From positions 1-39,125 of the forward strand of contig CALZJG010000029.1 in NCBI GenBank assembly GCA_945787555.1: 39,125 nt of DNA, in the 5' to 3' direction. This document shows positions 17,828 through 25,455 of this stretch, piece after piece. The translations under genes were made by a program, and so were the position numbers. Each line of letters begins with the position of its first letter. Position 1 is the first letter of the stretch. The notes under the pieces are model-generated. The model did not search any database and had not been told where the DNA came from. It was given only the letters and a program-made list of their open reading frames with translations. Source of the DNA: an uncultured Chromatiaceae bacterium. GTDB lineage: Bacteria; Pseudomonadota; Gammaproteobacteria; DRLM01.

Positions 17828-19153
17828 TCAGTGCGCGATCTTGGGCCAATAGCGCGCGAAATCAAATTCCGGGCTGTGCGGTTGAGTATGGCACTGCGCG
17901 CACATTTTCGGCCCCGACCAAGTGGCATTGGCCACCGCCAGCGCCCCCCCCGAAGCGGCATGCTCGCGCGCCGCACCGTGACAGGACTCGCATTGCACGT
18001 TGCTTAAGTGCAGCGTCGTTTCCAGGTCGATGAAGCCACCCCGCTGCTTAAAACCGACGGTGTGGCATTGGATGCAGTCGGGATCAAAGGACTTATTGAC
18101 GTCTTCCAAACTCGTATAAGCGTGGGCATGGCGCGAACCTGACCACTTGGCATAGGCCTCCGCGTGACAAGACTGGCAGACTTCCTCGCCGGCGAACGGC
18201 GTTTCGCCCTGCTCCTGCGCTTTGCGCAATGCCACGCTGCGCAGATAGTTGTCCTTGATACGTGCGCTGTAGTCGGCATACCACGGCGCCAAACGCGGCG
18301 CATCGGGAACACTGGGCGGCATGAGCATCACTTCATGGTCCCATGCGCCTAGGGTGCCATCCTCGCGTAAGGCCAGGTCCACCCGACCCAGACGCAAGCC
18401 GCGCGAACCGGGCTGCAACACCAAAGTATGGCCGTGCATGACGGGCTCGCCAAACTCTTCGTAATTGGCTCGCACCAACAACACATCCACATCAACCAGG
18501 GAAAATTTCCGTTCGGCCTCGGCCAGCGTGAGCGTGGTGGCAAGCGCGGTGAGCGCGCCTTCGCGCTGCGCGCGCTGCAAGGCGGCGCTGATCGCAGCGA
18601 CATCATCGCCGGCCTGCACATGATCGCCCAGCATGGCGCGCTGCGGCGCCGCAGCGGGATCGAGCCAAGCAAAAAAAGCCACTTCATAACCCGGCCGTGT
18701 GATGCGTCGCTCCGGCGCGAAGCGCTCGCCGCGCCAATTGCTGGCCACCCATGGCAAGGCAACGGTGTCGAGCAAGGACTCCCCATAGACTAGGTCGCTC
18801 CACTGGACACCCACGGCATCGTAGGCCAGCGCATTCATGCCGGTGAGGATGTATGCGCCGGTAAGCTGACCGTGCGCGACGAAGGGATTCTGTAAACCGC
18901 CGGCCGAGATGAGCACCAACTCGGGCCGTTCAACGCGCAACCTATCGATCAAGGTAGCACGCCGCAGAAGGCCGCCCGAGTTACCCACCTCACTGCAACC
19001 GCAAGGCTCCAACTCGCCGTCCATGTTGCCAGTATAAATCAGCGTGACAGCGCGAGCGGTGCTCTCACCGCCTGCCCACGCCATCGTCACACACAACAGC
19101 CACATCAGCCCAACGGCGATTACGCGACGACCACTCATATCAAACGCACTCAT
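17828..19153 (-). CDS. Tetraheme c-type cytochrome with metallophosphatase-like N-terminus
   Basis: About 441 residues from the ATG at 19153, which lies 7 bases after the DUF4389 stop and so is likely translationally coupled; the frame is open further upstream. A signal sequence (RRVIAVGLMWLLCVTMAWA) exports it to the periplasm. Residues 35-290 resemble the calcineurin-like/5'-nucleotidase fold, beginning LIYTGNMDGELEPCGC. The C-terminal third has four heme-binding CxxCH motifs, CQSCH, CIQCH, CESCH and CAQCH, near residues 324, 358, 386 and 415, as in the cytochrome c554 family of electron carriers. The usual DxH metal ligands of phosphatases are changed to NMDGE, so hydrolase activity is doubtful. 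It converges on the SBBP gene with only 4 bases between the stops. A role in periplasmic electron transfer is inferred. Confidence 0.85.
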   Translation of the reverse strand: MSAFDMSGRRVIAVGLMWLLCVTMAWAGGESTARAVTLIYTGNMDGELEPCGCSEVGNSGGLLRRATLIDRLRVERPELVLISAGGLQNPFVAHGQLTGAYILTGMNALAYDAVGVQWSDLVYGESLLDTVALPWVASNWRGERFAPERRITRPGYEVAFFAWLDPAAAPQRAMLGDHVQAGDDVAAISAALQRAQREGALTALATTLTLAEAERKFSLVDVDVLLVRANYEEFGEPVMHGHTLVLQPGSRGLRLGRVDLALREDGTLGAWDHEVMLMPPSVPDAPRLAPWYADYSARIKDNYLRSVALRKAQEQGETPFAGEEVCQSCHAEAYAKWSGSRHAHAYTSLEDVNKSFDPDCIQCHTVGFKQRGGFIDLETTLHLSNVQCESCHGAAREHAASGGALAVANATWSGPKMCAQCHTQPHSPEFDFARYWPKIAH

Positions 19154-19160
19154 AGACTGA

Positions 19161-19493
19161 TTACGTGGACGCATCCGCCTCCGGCGGTAAAACCTCGGGT
19201 TTCGCCGGCTCGGCCTTGCGACGCCGGGGCGCACCTTTGGGCCAAGTCGTGAAAGGATAGGGCTTGAGCTCGGAGTTATAGGTCACGAAGCGCAGTATCT
19301 GGGCAATATAGCCACTGAGACTGTAACCGAAACTCAGCAAGCGCTGATTCGGCTCACCCGTGATGAGCACGGCAATAAACTGAAAAAACGCCACCGCCGC
19401 CACGACGATTTCGGCCAGACTGTACAACAATGCGAACAACAGCATATAAAGCCCGCGTTTCCAAGATTCCTTATTGGTAAAGTGCTGTCGCAT
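19161..19493 (-). CDS. DUF4389 family small membrane protein
   Basis: A 110-residue protein of the DUF4389 family, common in gammaproteobacteria and of unknown function. It has one or two membrane helices in residues 15-45 (LYMLLFALLYSLAEIVVAAV), then the family segment RLLSFGYSLSGYIAQILRF and a proline/charged tail. The frame is open back to 19652. I chose the ATG at 19493 because AGGGG lies 6-7 bases upstream and because family members start just before the helix. It sits between the PilZ-like gene and the cytochrome gene on the same strand, 7 bases before the latter. Confidence 0.85.
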   Translation of the reverse strand: MRQHFTNKESWKRGLYMLLFALLYSLAEIVVAAVAFFQFIAVLITGEPNQRLLSFGYSLSGYIAQILRFVTYNSELKPYPFTTWPKGAPRRRKAEPAKPEVLPPEADAST

Positions 19494-19584
19494 GAAGTTC
19501 CCCTCGCGCTTGTGATCCATTCGGACGCGCGGCGCCCGCCCGCGTGTATGGTACCTCCACGGGCGCGGCTCGACAAAGCGAGGG

Positions 19585-21297
19585 TCACCCCGAGGTGTGC
19601 AGCTCGAACATGGTGAAGTCGGACTGACTGAGCACCGGATCACCCAAAGCACCGGTATGGGGGTGTTTGGGATTTATGAACACGGCCAGACGATCACCGG
19701 TCATGAATTTATGCTTATTGTCACACAGCAGCGCCATGCCGCCATCGGAATGTAGCACCAGCAAGGCTGGCAAGGTGCGCTGATCTAGCGCGTCCAAATC
19801 CTCTACCACGACGGCCGTCACTTTGCCCTTGATACGCGCGATGGCCACTTCCACGGCCATGTCAGCGGAGCGCTGCAAACGCACTACATAACCCAGCTTG
19901 CTTTGCTCGGAAGTCTCATCACCTGCGGTATACGCCAACAACTTTCCCACATGGAGCGGCGCACTGTAGGGGCTCTCATGCATGCGCAGCTGCACCCCTC
20001 CCGGGGATTCATCGGCGACTATCCAGCGCGGCTCCGGCCCCTTGGCGCGCTCACCTTGCACGATAAGGGTATGCTCGGCTAACGAGTCCCAGAATTCTCT
20101 ACTCTCTTTCGCAGCGTCTTGATCCTCGCGCACGAGATCACGAAACAAACGATAAACATCCTCGAAGCCGCCGAATATCCGGACCTGACGTGCATCGAAC
20201 ACCGCCTTGCGCCCATCGCTCCGCTCCTGCGGCGTGAGGCGCTTCAACAGCATGTCGATAAACGGCAACTGGTCTTGCGCCTCCAAGGCCGTTAACGTCG
20301 CAGAAGGCGCTTGCTCGGATAACAAGGCCTGGTGGTCAGCGCGCGCGCGATCGCACAACGGGGCCAAATCCAATAACAGCATCTCGCCGAGCTGGTCTTC
20401 GCCGCGCCCCAGCCTTGGCGCATGAGCTTGGCTACGGTAGATCGCCGAGTGCTGCACGGGCATCACGCCCAGAAAATCATCCGTCAAGGTGAGCGGCGGC
20501 TCGCAATGCAGCACGTAATCGGCGATAACCGGCATGAATTGGCTGGGCCAACTGATAGCATCCACCAAGCCCATGATTTGAATGGCGACGAACAACTCCT
20601 CTATCGAGCCACTTTCCGGCCACAGTGATTTCGTCTCCGCATCGCTCTTAGCATAGAGGCGCACCTTCAATGATTTCTTGGCACGCACATCCACCAGATC
20701 GCGGACGGCGAAGTACACCTGATTGCAATCGCGCCAGGCGTGGGTGGGAAATTTCTGATAACGAAACGCCCGCAATAGGTATTCCAAGCGGGCCAACTCC
20801 ATGATGCGTAGCGCACATATGCTCAGGCGCTGGCATCGCTTTCCCTCTTTGTCATCGTCCGCGGCATGGTCATGCCGCAGCACCAGTTTGTAACTAATGG
20901 CCAACCGTTCCGCCGCGCGCACGCCCTCCGAAACACCTTCGCGCTGCTCACTGGTTTCCGGCACACCGCCGCCCTGACTCAGGAATCGCGCATAGAGCTC
21001 CGCCGCGGCGCTCACCGCGTGGCCCAGCGCGATATTGGTCAAGCCCACGCGCTGATCGGGCTCCAAACGCCAGTGGTTGAGCTGATCCAAATAGCGATTG
21101 ATCTCTGTAAGCATGGGCACGGCGCCCAAGCCTTGGCGGGAAAAGTGACCCACGAGATTGTGCGGATCGGATGCCTCGTCGGGTGCCTCTTTATTCGGCA
21201 CCGGCACATGTAGCGGCAATAGCGCCAGCGACGCATCGGAGGCACTGCCCGAGCCGAACAGCGATCTAAAGAACCCTTTTTTCTCCGGATGACTCAT
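19585..21297 (-). CDS. Large protein with PilZ-like C-terminal region
   Basis: About 570 residues from the ATG at 21297, which has GAGG 6 bases upstream; an earlier ATG at 21318 has no such site. It lacks a signal peptide and membrane helices and is mostly helical up to about residue 420. Near residues 420-450 the stretch PRWIVADESPGGVQLRM resembles the D/NxSxxG turn of PilZ domains, which bind cyclic di-GMP, and is followed by beta-rich sequence. The match is weak: the upstream RxxxR arginines are not clearly placed, so binding is uncertain. It lies between the DUF99 and DUF4389 genes on the same strand. I do not recognise the helical part, so the function is unknown. Confidence 0.7.
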   Translation of the reverse strand: MSHPEKKGFFRSLFGSGSASDASLALLPLHVPVPNKEAPDEASDPHNLVGHFSRQGLGAVPMLTEINRYLDQLNHWRLEPDQRVGLTNIALGHAVSAAAELYARFLSQGGGVPETSEQREGVSEGVRAAERLAISYKLVLRHDHAADDDKEGKRCQRLSICALRIMELARLEYLLRAFRYQKFPTHAWRDCNQVYFAVRDLVDVRAKKSLKVRLYAKSDAETKSLWPESGSIEELFVAIQIMGLVDAISWPSQFMPVIADYVLHCEPPLTLTDDFLGVMPVQHSAIYRSQAHAPRLGRGEDQLGEMLLLDLAPLCDRARADHQALLSEQAPSATLTALEAQDQLPFIDMLLKRLTPQERSDGRKAVFDARQVRIFGGFEDVYRLFRDLVREDQDAAKESREFWDSLAEHTLIVQGERAKGPEPRWIVADESPGGVQLRMHESPYSAPLHVGKLLAYTAGDETSEQSKLGYVVRLQRSADMAVEVAIARIKGKVTAVVVEDLDALDQRTLPALLVLHSDGGMALLCDNKHKFMTGDRLAVFINPKHPHTGALGDPVLSQSDFTMFELHTSG

Positions 21298-21404
21298 GCG
21301 CGCCTCACTCCCCCGCATGCGCGGGTGATCTTTCCGGTTGTCGGCCTCACCTACCGTTACTTGAGGACGAATGCCTCGGCGCTATGGACCATCAATGTGT
21401 TACA

Positions 21405-21968
21405 TCATGCTCGGCCACGGCTGTGGCCGCTGACTAGGCCACCAGCGATTAAATGAGCGACGCGCAGCGGCTCGGGCATGAGACCGTTCAAGGCCAGGCG
21501 CCGCAACACCCTCGTCGCCGCGGGCAAGGTCAAACCGGCCCGTTGCACGTATAAGTCCGCCGCCGCTTCCATCGGACCGGCCCGCTCGATCAGCCGCCAC
21601 TTGCGCCTACCCCCAGGCACATGGCCGAGCAAGGCGCGGCGTATCGCCCCAAAATCCGGCGCGCGACGCGCCACCACCAGGCAAGGGATTTGCAGTCGGT
21701 GATGCAACTCCGGCAAATCCACCACATTGAAACCGGCAAAGGCGATGCCTTGCAGCATGATCAACTGGGTGTGGGAGGCGAAACGCGATTTGCCCACCAA
21801 CTCCGCCAGCACCCGGGTGGCGTTGACGCCATCGCGCCGCACCGGTGCACTCAACACCCCTTGTAACTGGGTGTCGGAATAGACTGCCCCCACCACCAGC
21901 ACATTGCCTCGGTGCTGACGCGCAAAGGGGGCATCGTCGAAGCCGATGACATGAGAATAACCGCTCAC
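21405..21968 (-). CDS. DUF99 (UPF0215) family protein, endonuclease V-like fold
   Basis: A 187-residue protein matching the DUF99 pattern. It has GFDDAPF near the start, VVGAVYSDTQLQGVL, the catalytic-like block RRDGVNAT, then IMLQGIAFAGFNVVDL and IPCLVVARRAPD. The family is best known from archaea and is related in fold to endonuclease V, so a nuclease-like activity is possible but unproven. It starts with GTG (21968-21966), overlapping the peroxidase stop in GTGA, so it is translated right after the peroxidase. The aspartates in FDDAPF and RRDG are the likely metal-binding acids. Function and substrate are unknown; pairing with a periplasmic peroxidase is unexplained. Confidence 0.85.
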   Translation of the reverse strand: MSGYSHVIGFDDAPFARQHRGNVLVVGAVYSDTQLQGVLSAPVRRDGVNATRVLAELVGKSRFASHTQLIMLQGIAFAGFNVVDLPELHHRLQIPCLVVARRAPDFGAIRRALLGHVPGGRRKWRLIERAGPMEAAADLYVQRAGLTLPAATRVLRRLALNGLMPEPLRVAHLIAGGLVSGHSRGRA

Positions 21969-23038
21969 TCCAGTGCTTCAAGGGCGGGCAGCGGTCCGCT
22001 CAAGGCCAGCAAGAATGCCTTCAAATCGGACTTTTCTTGTGCAGTCAAATGCAAGGGACGGATACCACTCTCCTGCATGGGCGTGGCATCGCCACCACGA
22101 TCGTAGTGATCGATCACTTCATCCAGGGTCGCGTAACGCCCATCGTGCATATAAGGCGCCGTCTGCGCGATGTTGCGTAACGCCGGCGTCTTGAATTTCT
22201 TCCTATCGGCAGGATCGTGAGTGACGAGATAACGACCGGTATCATCATCCACGGTTTCCCATTCCTTCAACCCCATGCGCTTAGCGTCGAAGCGCAATAT
22301 CTCACGGTACGCCGGCTGATCGAATAATGGATTACGCCGTAAACCGATGTTGTGAAAAGCATGATCGGAAAACACCGGGCCGTGATGACATTGCACGCAA
22401 CCGGCCTTGCGCTGGAATAACTCCAGTCCGCGCTGCGCCGCGCCGGACAGCGCCTGCTTATCGCCTTTGGCATAACGGTCGAACGGGCTGTCACCGGTGA
22501 CCAGGAAATGGCGCTGAAAAACGGCGATCGCCTTGCCGTAATCCTCGGCATTGGGTGCGCTGTCATAGGCGGCCTTGAACAGCGCCACCATTTCATCATC
22601 GGCGCGCAGCGTGCGCACCAGCGCCTCGATATCCTGGCCTTTATGCACTGGATTCTTGGTCGAACCGACGGCCTGCTTCTCCAAGCTGGGCGCGCGACCG
22701 TCCCAAATCAGCACGCGGTTGTACCCCACATTGATGAGCGTGGGAGAATTACGGCGCTCGACGAAACCGTCATTGGCCAGCGAGATGGCCATGGGCAAGG
22801 TCCAACCATGCTCAGGCAGATGACAGGAACTGCAATTCAAGCGACCATTACCGGAAATACGATTATCGAAGAACAACTTCTTGCCTAAACGCAGGCGCTC
22901 CGGGGTGGGCGGATTGTCCGGCTGCGCCGTCACCGCCGGCAACGGGCCTAGCGCGCTTGACAGCTCGCCCGCCCATCCCCAGCCGCCCCAAGTGACCAGC
23001 AGCATCACTACCCAACCACGACGTAGAACGATTTTCAT
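21965..23038 (-). CDS. Di-heme cytochrome c peroxidase (CcpA/MauG family)
   Basis: A 357-residue exported di-heme peroxidase that would reduce hydrogen peroxide in the periplasm with electrons from a c-type cytochrome. The signal peptide is MKIVLRRGWVVMLLVTWGG, cleaved near WAG. The two heme sites are CSSCH (69-73) and CVQCH (214-218). The Met of TAPYMHDG (M297) matches the second-heme axial ligand of bacterial peroxidases rather than the MauG tyrosine, which argues for a peroxidase. FKTPALRNI is also typical. The start at 23038 is supported by GAGGAG 8 bases upstream; the frame is open to 23065. It leads a minus-strand cluster with DUF99 and is divergent from the outer-membrane-type gene. 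Confidence 0.93.
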   Translation of the reverse strand: MKIVLRRGWVVMLLVTWGGWGWAGELSSALGPLPAVTAQPDNPPTPERLRLGKKLFFDNRISGNGRLNCSSCHLPEHGWTLPMAISLANDGFVERRNSPTLINVGYNRVLIWDGRAPSLEKQAVGSTKNPVHKGQDIEALVRTLRADDEMVALFKAAYDSAPNAEDYGKAIAVFQRHFLVTGDSPFDRYAKGDKQALSGAAQRGLELFQRKAGCVQCHHGPVFSDHAFHNIGLRRNPLFDQPAYREILRFDAKRMGLKEWETVDDDTGRYLVTHDPADRKKFKTPALRNIAQTAPYMHDGRYATLDEVIDHYDRGGDATPMQESGIRPLHLTAQEKSDLKAFLLALSGPLPALEALE

Positions 23039-23109
23039 GGCGGAGGCTCCTCTCTTGCACCACATCCTCGCAGGCTATAACGTGGCTCGAATTGCGGCAA
23101 GCCTACTCA

Positions 23110-23790
23110 ATGATGGCCGACTATCCACATCTGTTACGCACCGTGACGCTGACGGCGGTCTGTCTGACCGCTGCGCCGGCCGCTGCCGCGCCCGAGGAAG
23201 GGCTGACTTTCAGCCTCGTTTACGGTCGCTGGGAGACCGTATTGCATGACGCCGCGACCACCTCGCCGGTGACCTACCGGCGGGTCGGTGTCGAAGCATT
23301 GGAACCGATACACCCCAACATACAACTCGGGCTCGTCGCCGGGTATGCGTTTCTCACCCAGGAAAATCAACCCATCACCGCCGGCTTGGAATTGGACGGT
23401 GGCTATGGCGGGGTATTGGTCCGCGCCGAGGTGCTACGCACGTCGCGCCTGGTCGCCCACCTGGGTGGCGAATACAACTTTCAACGCGTCGACGATAAAA
23501 GCGCCGATCAAACGCTCACGATGGACAGCCACGAGTTCATGGCCCACGCCGAGTTCACGCTGCGACTCAGTGCATTGTGGAGCGCGGGCATCGGCGCCCA
23601 TTATCTCGACATCAGTAGTGAACAGCGCCTACGCGGCACGACTCGCGCCACCCATGCACAAGATTCGCACGAGCACTACTACAGCAGTGCTCGCCTGGAA
23701 TTGAACGCGGGAGGTGATGGTGCAATAGGCGTCACGGTGCACAAAGGCGCGCTCGATGGTTACGCGTTATACTTCCAACGACGCTATTAG
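23110..23790 (+). CDS. Predicted outer-membrane beta-barrel protein
   Basis: About 226 residues from the ATG at 23110 (a second ATG follows at 23113; the frame opens at TTG 23092). A signal peptide ends near APAAAAP. The mature part has alternating polar and hydrophobic strands (FSLVYGRWETVL, IQLGLVAGYAF, GVLVRAEVL) and ends in aromatic/basic residues (YALYFQRRY). This fits a small 8-strand outer-membrane barrel. No family is recognised. The ribosome site is weak. The nuclease gene starts 29 bases after its stop, so they may share a transcript. It is divergent from the peroxidase, and their promoters must lie within about 70 bases. Confidence 0.7.
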   Translation: MMADYPHLLRTVTLTAVCLTAAPAAAAPEEGLTFSLVYGRWETVLHDAATTSPVTYRRVGVEALEPIHPNIQLGLVAGYAFLTQENQPITAGLELDGGYGGVLVRAEVLRTSRLVAHLGGEYNFQRVDDKSADQTLTMDSHEFMAHAEFTLRLSALWSAGIGAHYLDISSEQRLRGTTRATHAQDSHEHYYSSARLELNAGGDGAIGVTVHKGALDGYALYFQRRY

Positions 23791-23819
23791 TCCTCCCCTT
23801 CCATAGCAAAGGAACCGCC

Positions 23820-24194
23820 ATGCCCAAAGCGAAAAAGCTAGAAGAGATGATGTATCACTATCGCGCTGTGGTGCGCTCCGTTTACGATGGCGACACCTGC
23901 ACCATCGACATCGACTTGGGATTAGGCACGTGGGTGCGCGGGGAAAAGATCCGCCTTCATCGCATCGACACGCCGGAACTGCGCGGCGACCAACGCGAAG
24001 CGGGTCTAAAGTCGCGCGACGCCTTGATCGCGAAAATCGACAACAAAGACATCATCGTCGAAACCATCAAGGATCGCCGTGGGAAATACGGGCGATATTT
24101 AGGCGAAATCTGGCTGCAAGACGACAGCGGCGAGTGGGTGAATATCAACGACCAGCTGGTGGCCGAAGGTTGGGGCGTTTATCGCGAGTATTGA
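23820..24194 (+). CDS. Thermonuclease (SNase-fold) family protein
   Basis: A 124-residue single-domain nuclease of the staphylococcal nuclease fold, which in characterised members cleaves DNA and RNA with Ca2+. The segment DGDTCTID opens the domain. The catalytic set aligns as R45 (in IRLHRIDTPEL), D50, T51 and E53, with R92 in KYGRYLGEI, matching R35, D40, T41, E43 and R87 of the S. aureus enzyme. The ATG has AAAGGA 6 bases upstream. No signal peptide is visible, unlike many thermonucleases, so it would stay in the cytoplasm unless exported otherwise. It lies 29 bases after the outer-membrane-type gene. The substrate is unknown. Confidence 0.93.
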   Translation: MPKAKKLEEMMYHYRAVVRSVYDGDTCTIDIDLGLGTWVRGEKIRLHRIDTPELRGDQREAGLKSRDALIAKIDNKDIIVETIKDRRGKYGRYLGEIWLQDDSGEWVNINDQLVAEGWGVYREY

Positions 24195-24231
24195 GCGCCA
24201 TGAGCACTCGACATCTAACCCTATCTGACAC

Positions 24232-24570
24232 TCAGTTCTTTACGGCTGTGAACCGCACTCCGTAGGCCTTATGCGCAGGAAGGTTCAAGGTATCGTTCTT
24301 CCCGGCGCCGCCGCTGCTCCCGGCGAGCAGATTTTCGGGCGAGATGCAGGTATCCACTCCGACGAATTAATCTACGCCGATGTCGCCATGAATCGCATCG
24401 GTTTGAGTCCGCGTGGCGGCGAATATCGCGCTGGCCGCGGCGCGATGCGTCGTGTGGTCGGTCTAGGTATCCGTGTCGGGCTGGGTCTGGCCAAGGGCTC
24501 ACCCTGGGTCATAGTGCCCATACCACTCTCCGGCAAGTGCGGGGCAAGTCTTGAGGGGTGGCTTGCCCTG
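24232..24570 (-). pseudogene. Decayed third copy of the Cx9C secreted module
   Basis: On the minus strand, the frame ending at TGA 24232-24234 reads SPENLLAGSSGGAGKNDTLN and then LPAHKAYGVRFTAVKN. It is closely similar to the end of the giant protein (SPDNLTVGGSGAAGQNDTL, LPAHKSFGLRFRAVQN). The frame further upstream aligns too: AASAIFAATRTQTDAIHGD against AAAIFAAATTAQTDALDGD. It is broken by TAA at 24369-24367, TAG at 24465-24463 and TGA at 24501-24499, and no start or signal peptide remains. Similarity is clear back to about 24440 and only faint to 24570. It is a relic of a gene or gene end like its two neighbours upstream on the same strand. Confidence 0.8.
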
Positions 24571-24672
24571 CACAGGCACGATGGTCGGTGTGAGTTGATG
24601 GTCTTTGCCTAGCGATGACGTGCCAAGCTCGGACCGATGATTTACCCTGACAGGTCTGCCTTCCTAAGCGGT

Positions 24673-24700
24673 GCGGCGCGCCTAAGCTCAAGCGCGCCGC
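24673..24700 (-). terminator. GC-rich hairpin after small module gene
   Basis: GCGGCGCGC (24673-24681) pairs exactly with GCGCGCCGC (24692-24700) around 10 bases. It lies about 15 bases past the stop of the small secreted gene on the minus strand, where a terminator is expected, but no T-run follows. Confidence 0.5.
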
Positions 24701-24715
24701 CCACTCACCCTATCC

Positions 24716-25345
24716 TCAGTTCTTGACGGCGGTGAAGACGACGGCGAACACGGTGTTGGCCGCGACATCGACTTGGTCGTTGTCGGGGCTGCTCGCATCA
24801 CCGCCGACGGTCAGGTTGTCGGGCGAGACGCCGGTGTCGATGCCCGCATACTCATTGAGGACGGTGCTGCCATCATAGGCATCGGAGAGCGCCGTGCCAC
24901 CGTTGGCGGCGGTGAAGATATTGGCCTTGGTGGCGCCAGCGCTGGCGCGCGTGCCCCATTTGATGGAGGCCGCCGTGTAGGTGAAGCCGGAGCCGGCGTC
25001 ATCCAAGAGGTCCTGGAAGCGGATGTCGGTGGCGCTCACCCCGGTGCTGTTGTCGACATAGATGAGAAACTTGATGGTCTGGCCCGCCGGCACGGACACC
25101 GTGTTGGTGCTGTTGCACGCCGCATCCGAGTCGTCGCTGGCCAGACAGGTGCCGCTGCCGGCATCGAACACCGCCTTGATCAGCGTCAGTGCGGTGGAGT
25201 TGACGGTGACGGTGCCCGAGCTCGTCAGCGTGGTGGTGCCGCCGGCGAGATTGGTCGCATCGTTGGTGGCGGCCTGGGCGGCGGGTAGAGCCAGCGCGGC
25301 GGCGAGGGCCAGCGCGCCCGCTAGAGGGAACCATATCTTGCGCAT
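24716..25345 (-). CDS. Small secreted protein consisting of the Cx9C terminal module
   Basis: A 209-residue protein with a clear signal peptide (MRKIWFPLAGALALAAALAL, cleavage after AAQA near residue 25). From about residue 55 to the end it aligns with the last ~155 residues of the giant protein upstream. Shared points are LIKAVFD..GTCLAS..SDAAC (C67 and C77, Cx9C, probably a disulfide), VPAGQTIKFLIYV, DIRFQDLLDD, EYAGIDTGVSPDNLTVGG, and the last residues VVFTAVKN. The fold looks like a beta-sandwich (DUF11-like), but I cannot name a family. GGAG lies 10 bases before the ATG. It sits 110 bases after the giant gene on the same strand. A role as a surface subunit that partners or mimics the giant protein's end is inference. 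Confidence 0.8.
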   Translation of the reverse strand: MRKIWFPLAGALALAAALALPAAQAATNDATNLAGGTTTLTSSGTVTVNSTALTLIKAVFDAGSGTCLASDDSDAACNSTNTVSVPAGQTIKFLIYVDNSTGVSATDIRFQDLLDDAGSGFTYTAASIKWGTRASAGATKANIFTAANGGTALSDAYDGSTVLNEYAGIDTGVSPDNLTVGGDASSPDNDQVDVAANTVFAVVFTAVKN

Positions 25346-25380
25346 GATGCTCGTGCTCCGGGTGTTTGACAGTGATAGGC

Positions 25381-25404
25381 GAGCACCGCCCGCGGGTGGT
25401 GCTC
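25381..25404. terminator. Palindromic hairpin between giant gene and small module gene
   Basis: GAGCACCGCCCG is followed directly by CGGGTGGTGCTC, a near-perfect palindrome with one G-U pair. It sits between the two minus-strand genes and could end or weaken transcription from the giant gene into the small one. It lacks a T-run in that direction. Confidence 0.5.
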
Positions 25405-25455
25405 TTGTATATCTATCGGGTACGCGCCCAAATCATTGAGCGTTGGGGGGATGCT

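Noticed and set aside
24271-24612. 113-codon plus-strand open frame
   Set aside because: The opposite strand here is the decayed module copy, whose protein similarity explains the sequence better.
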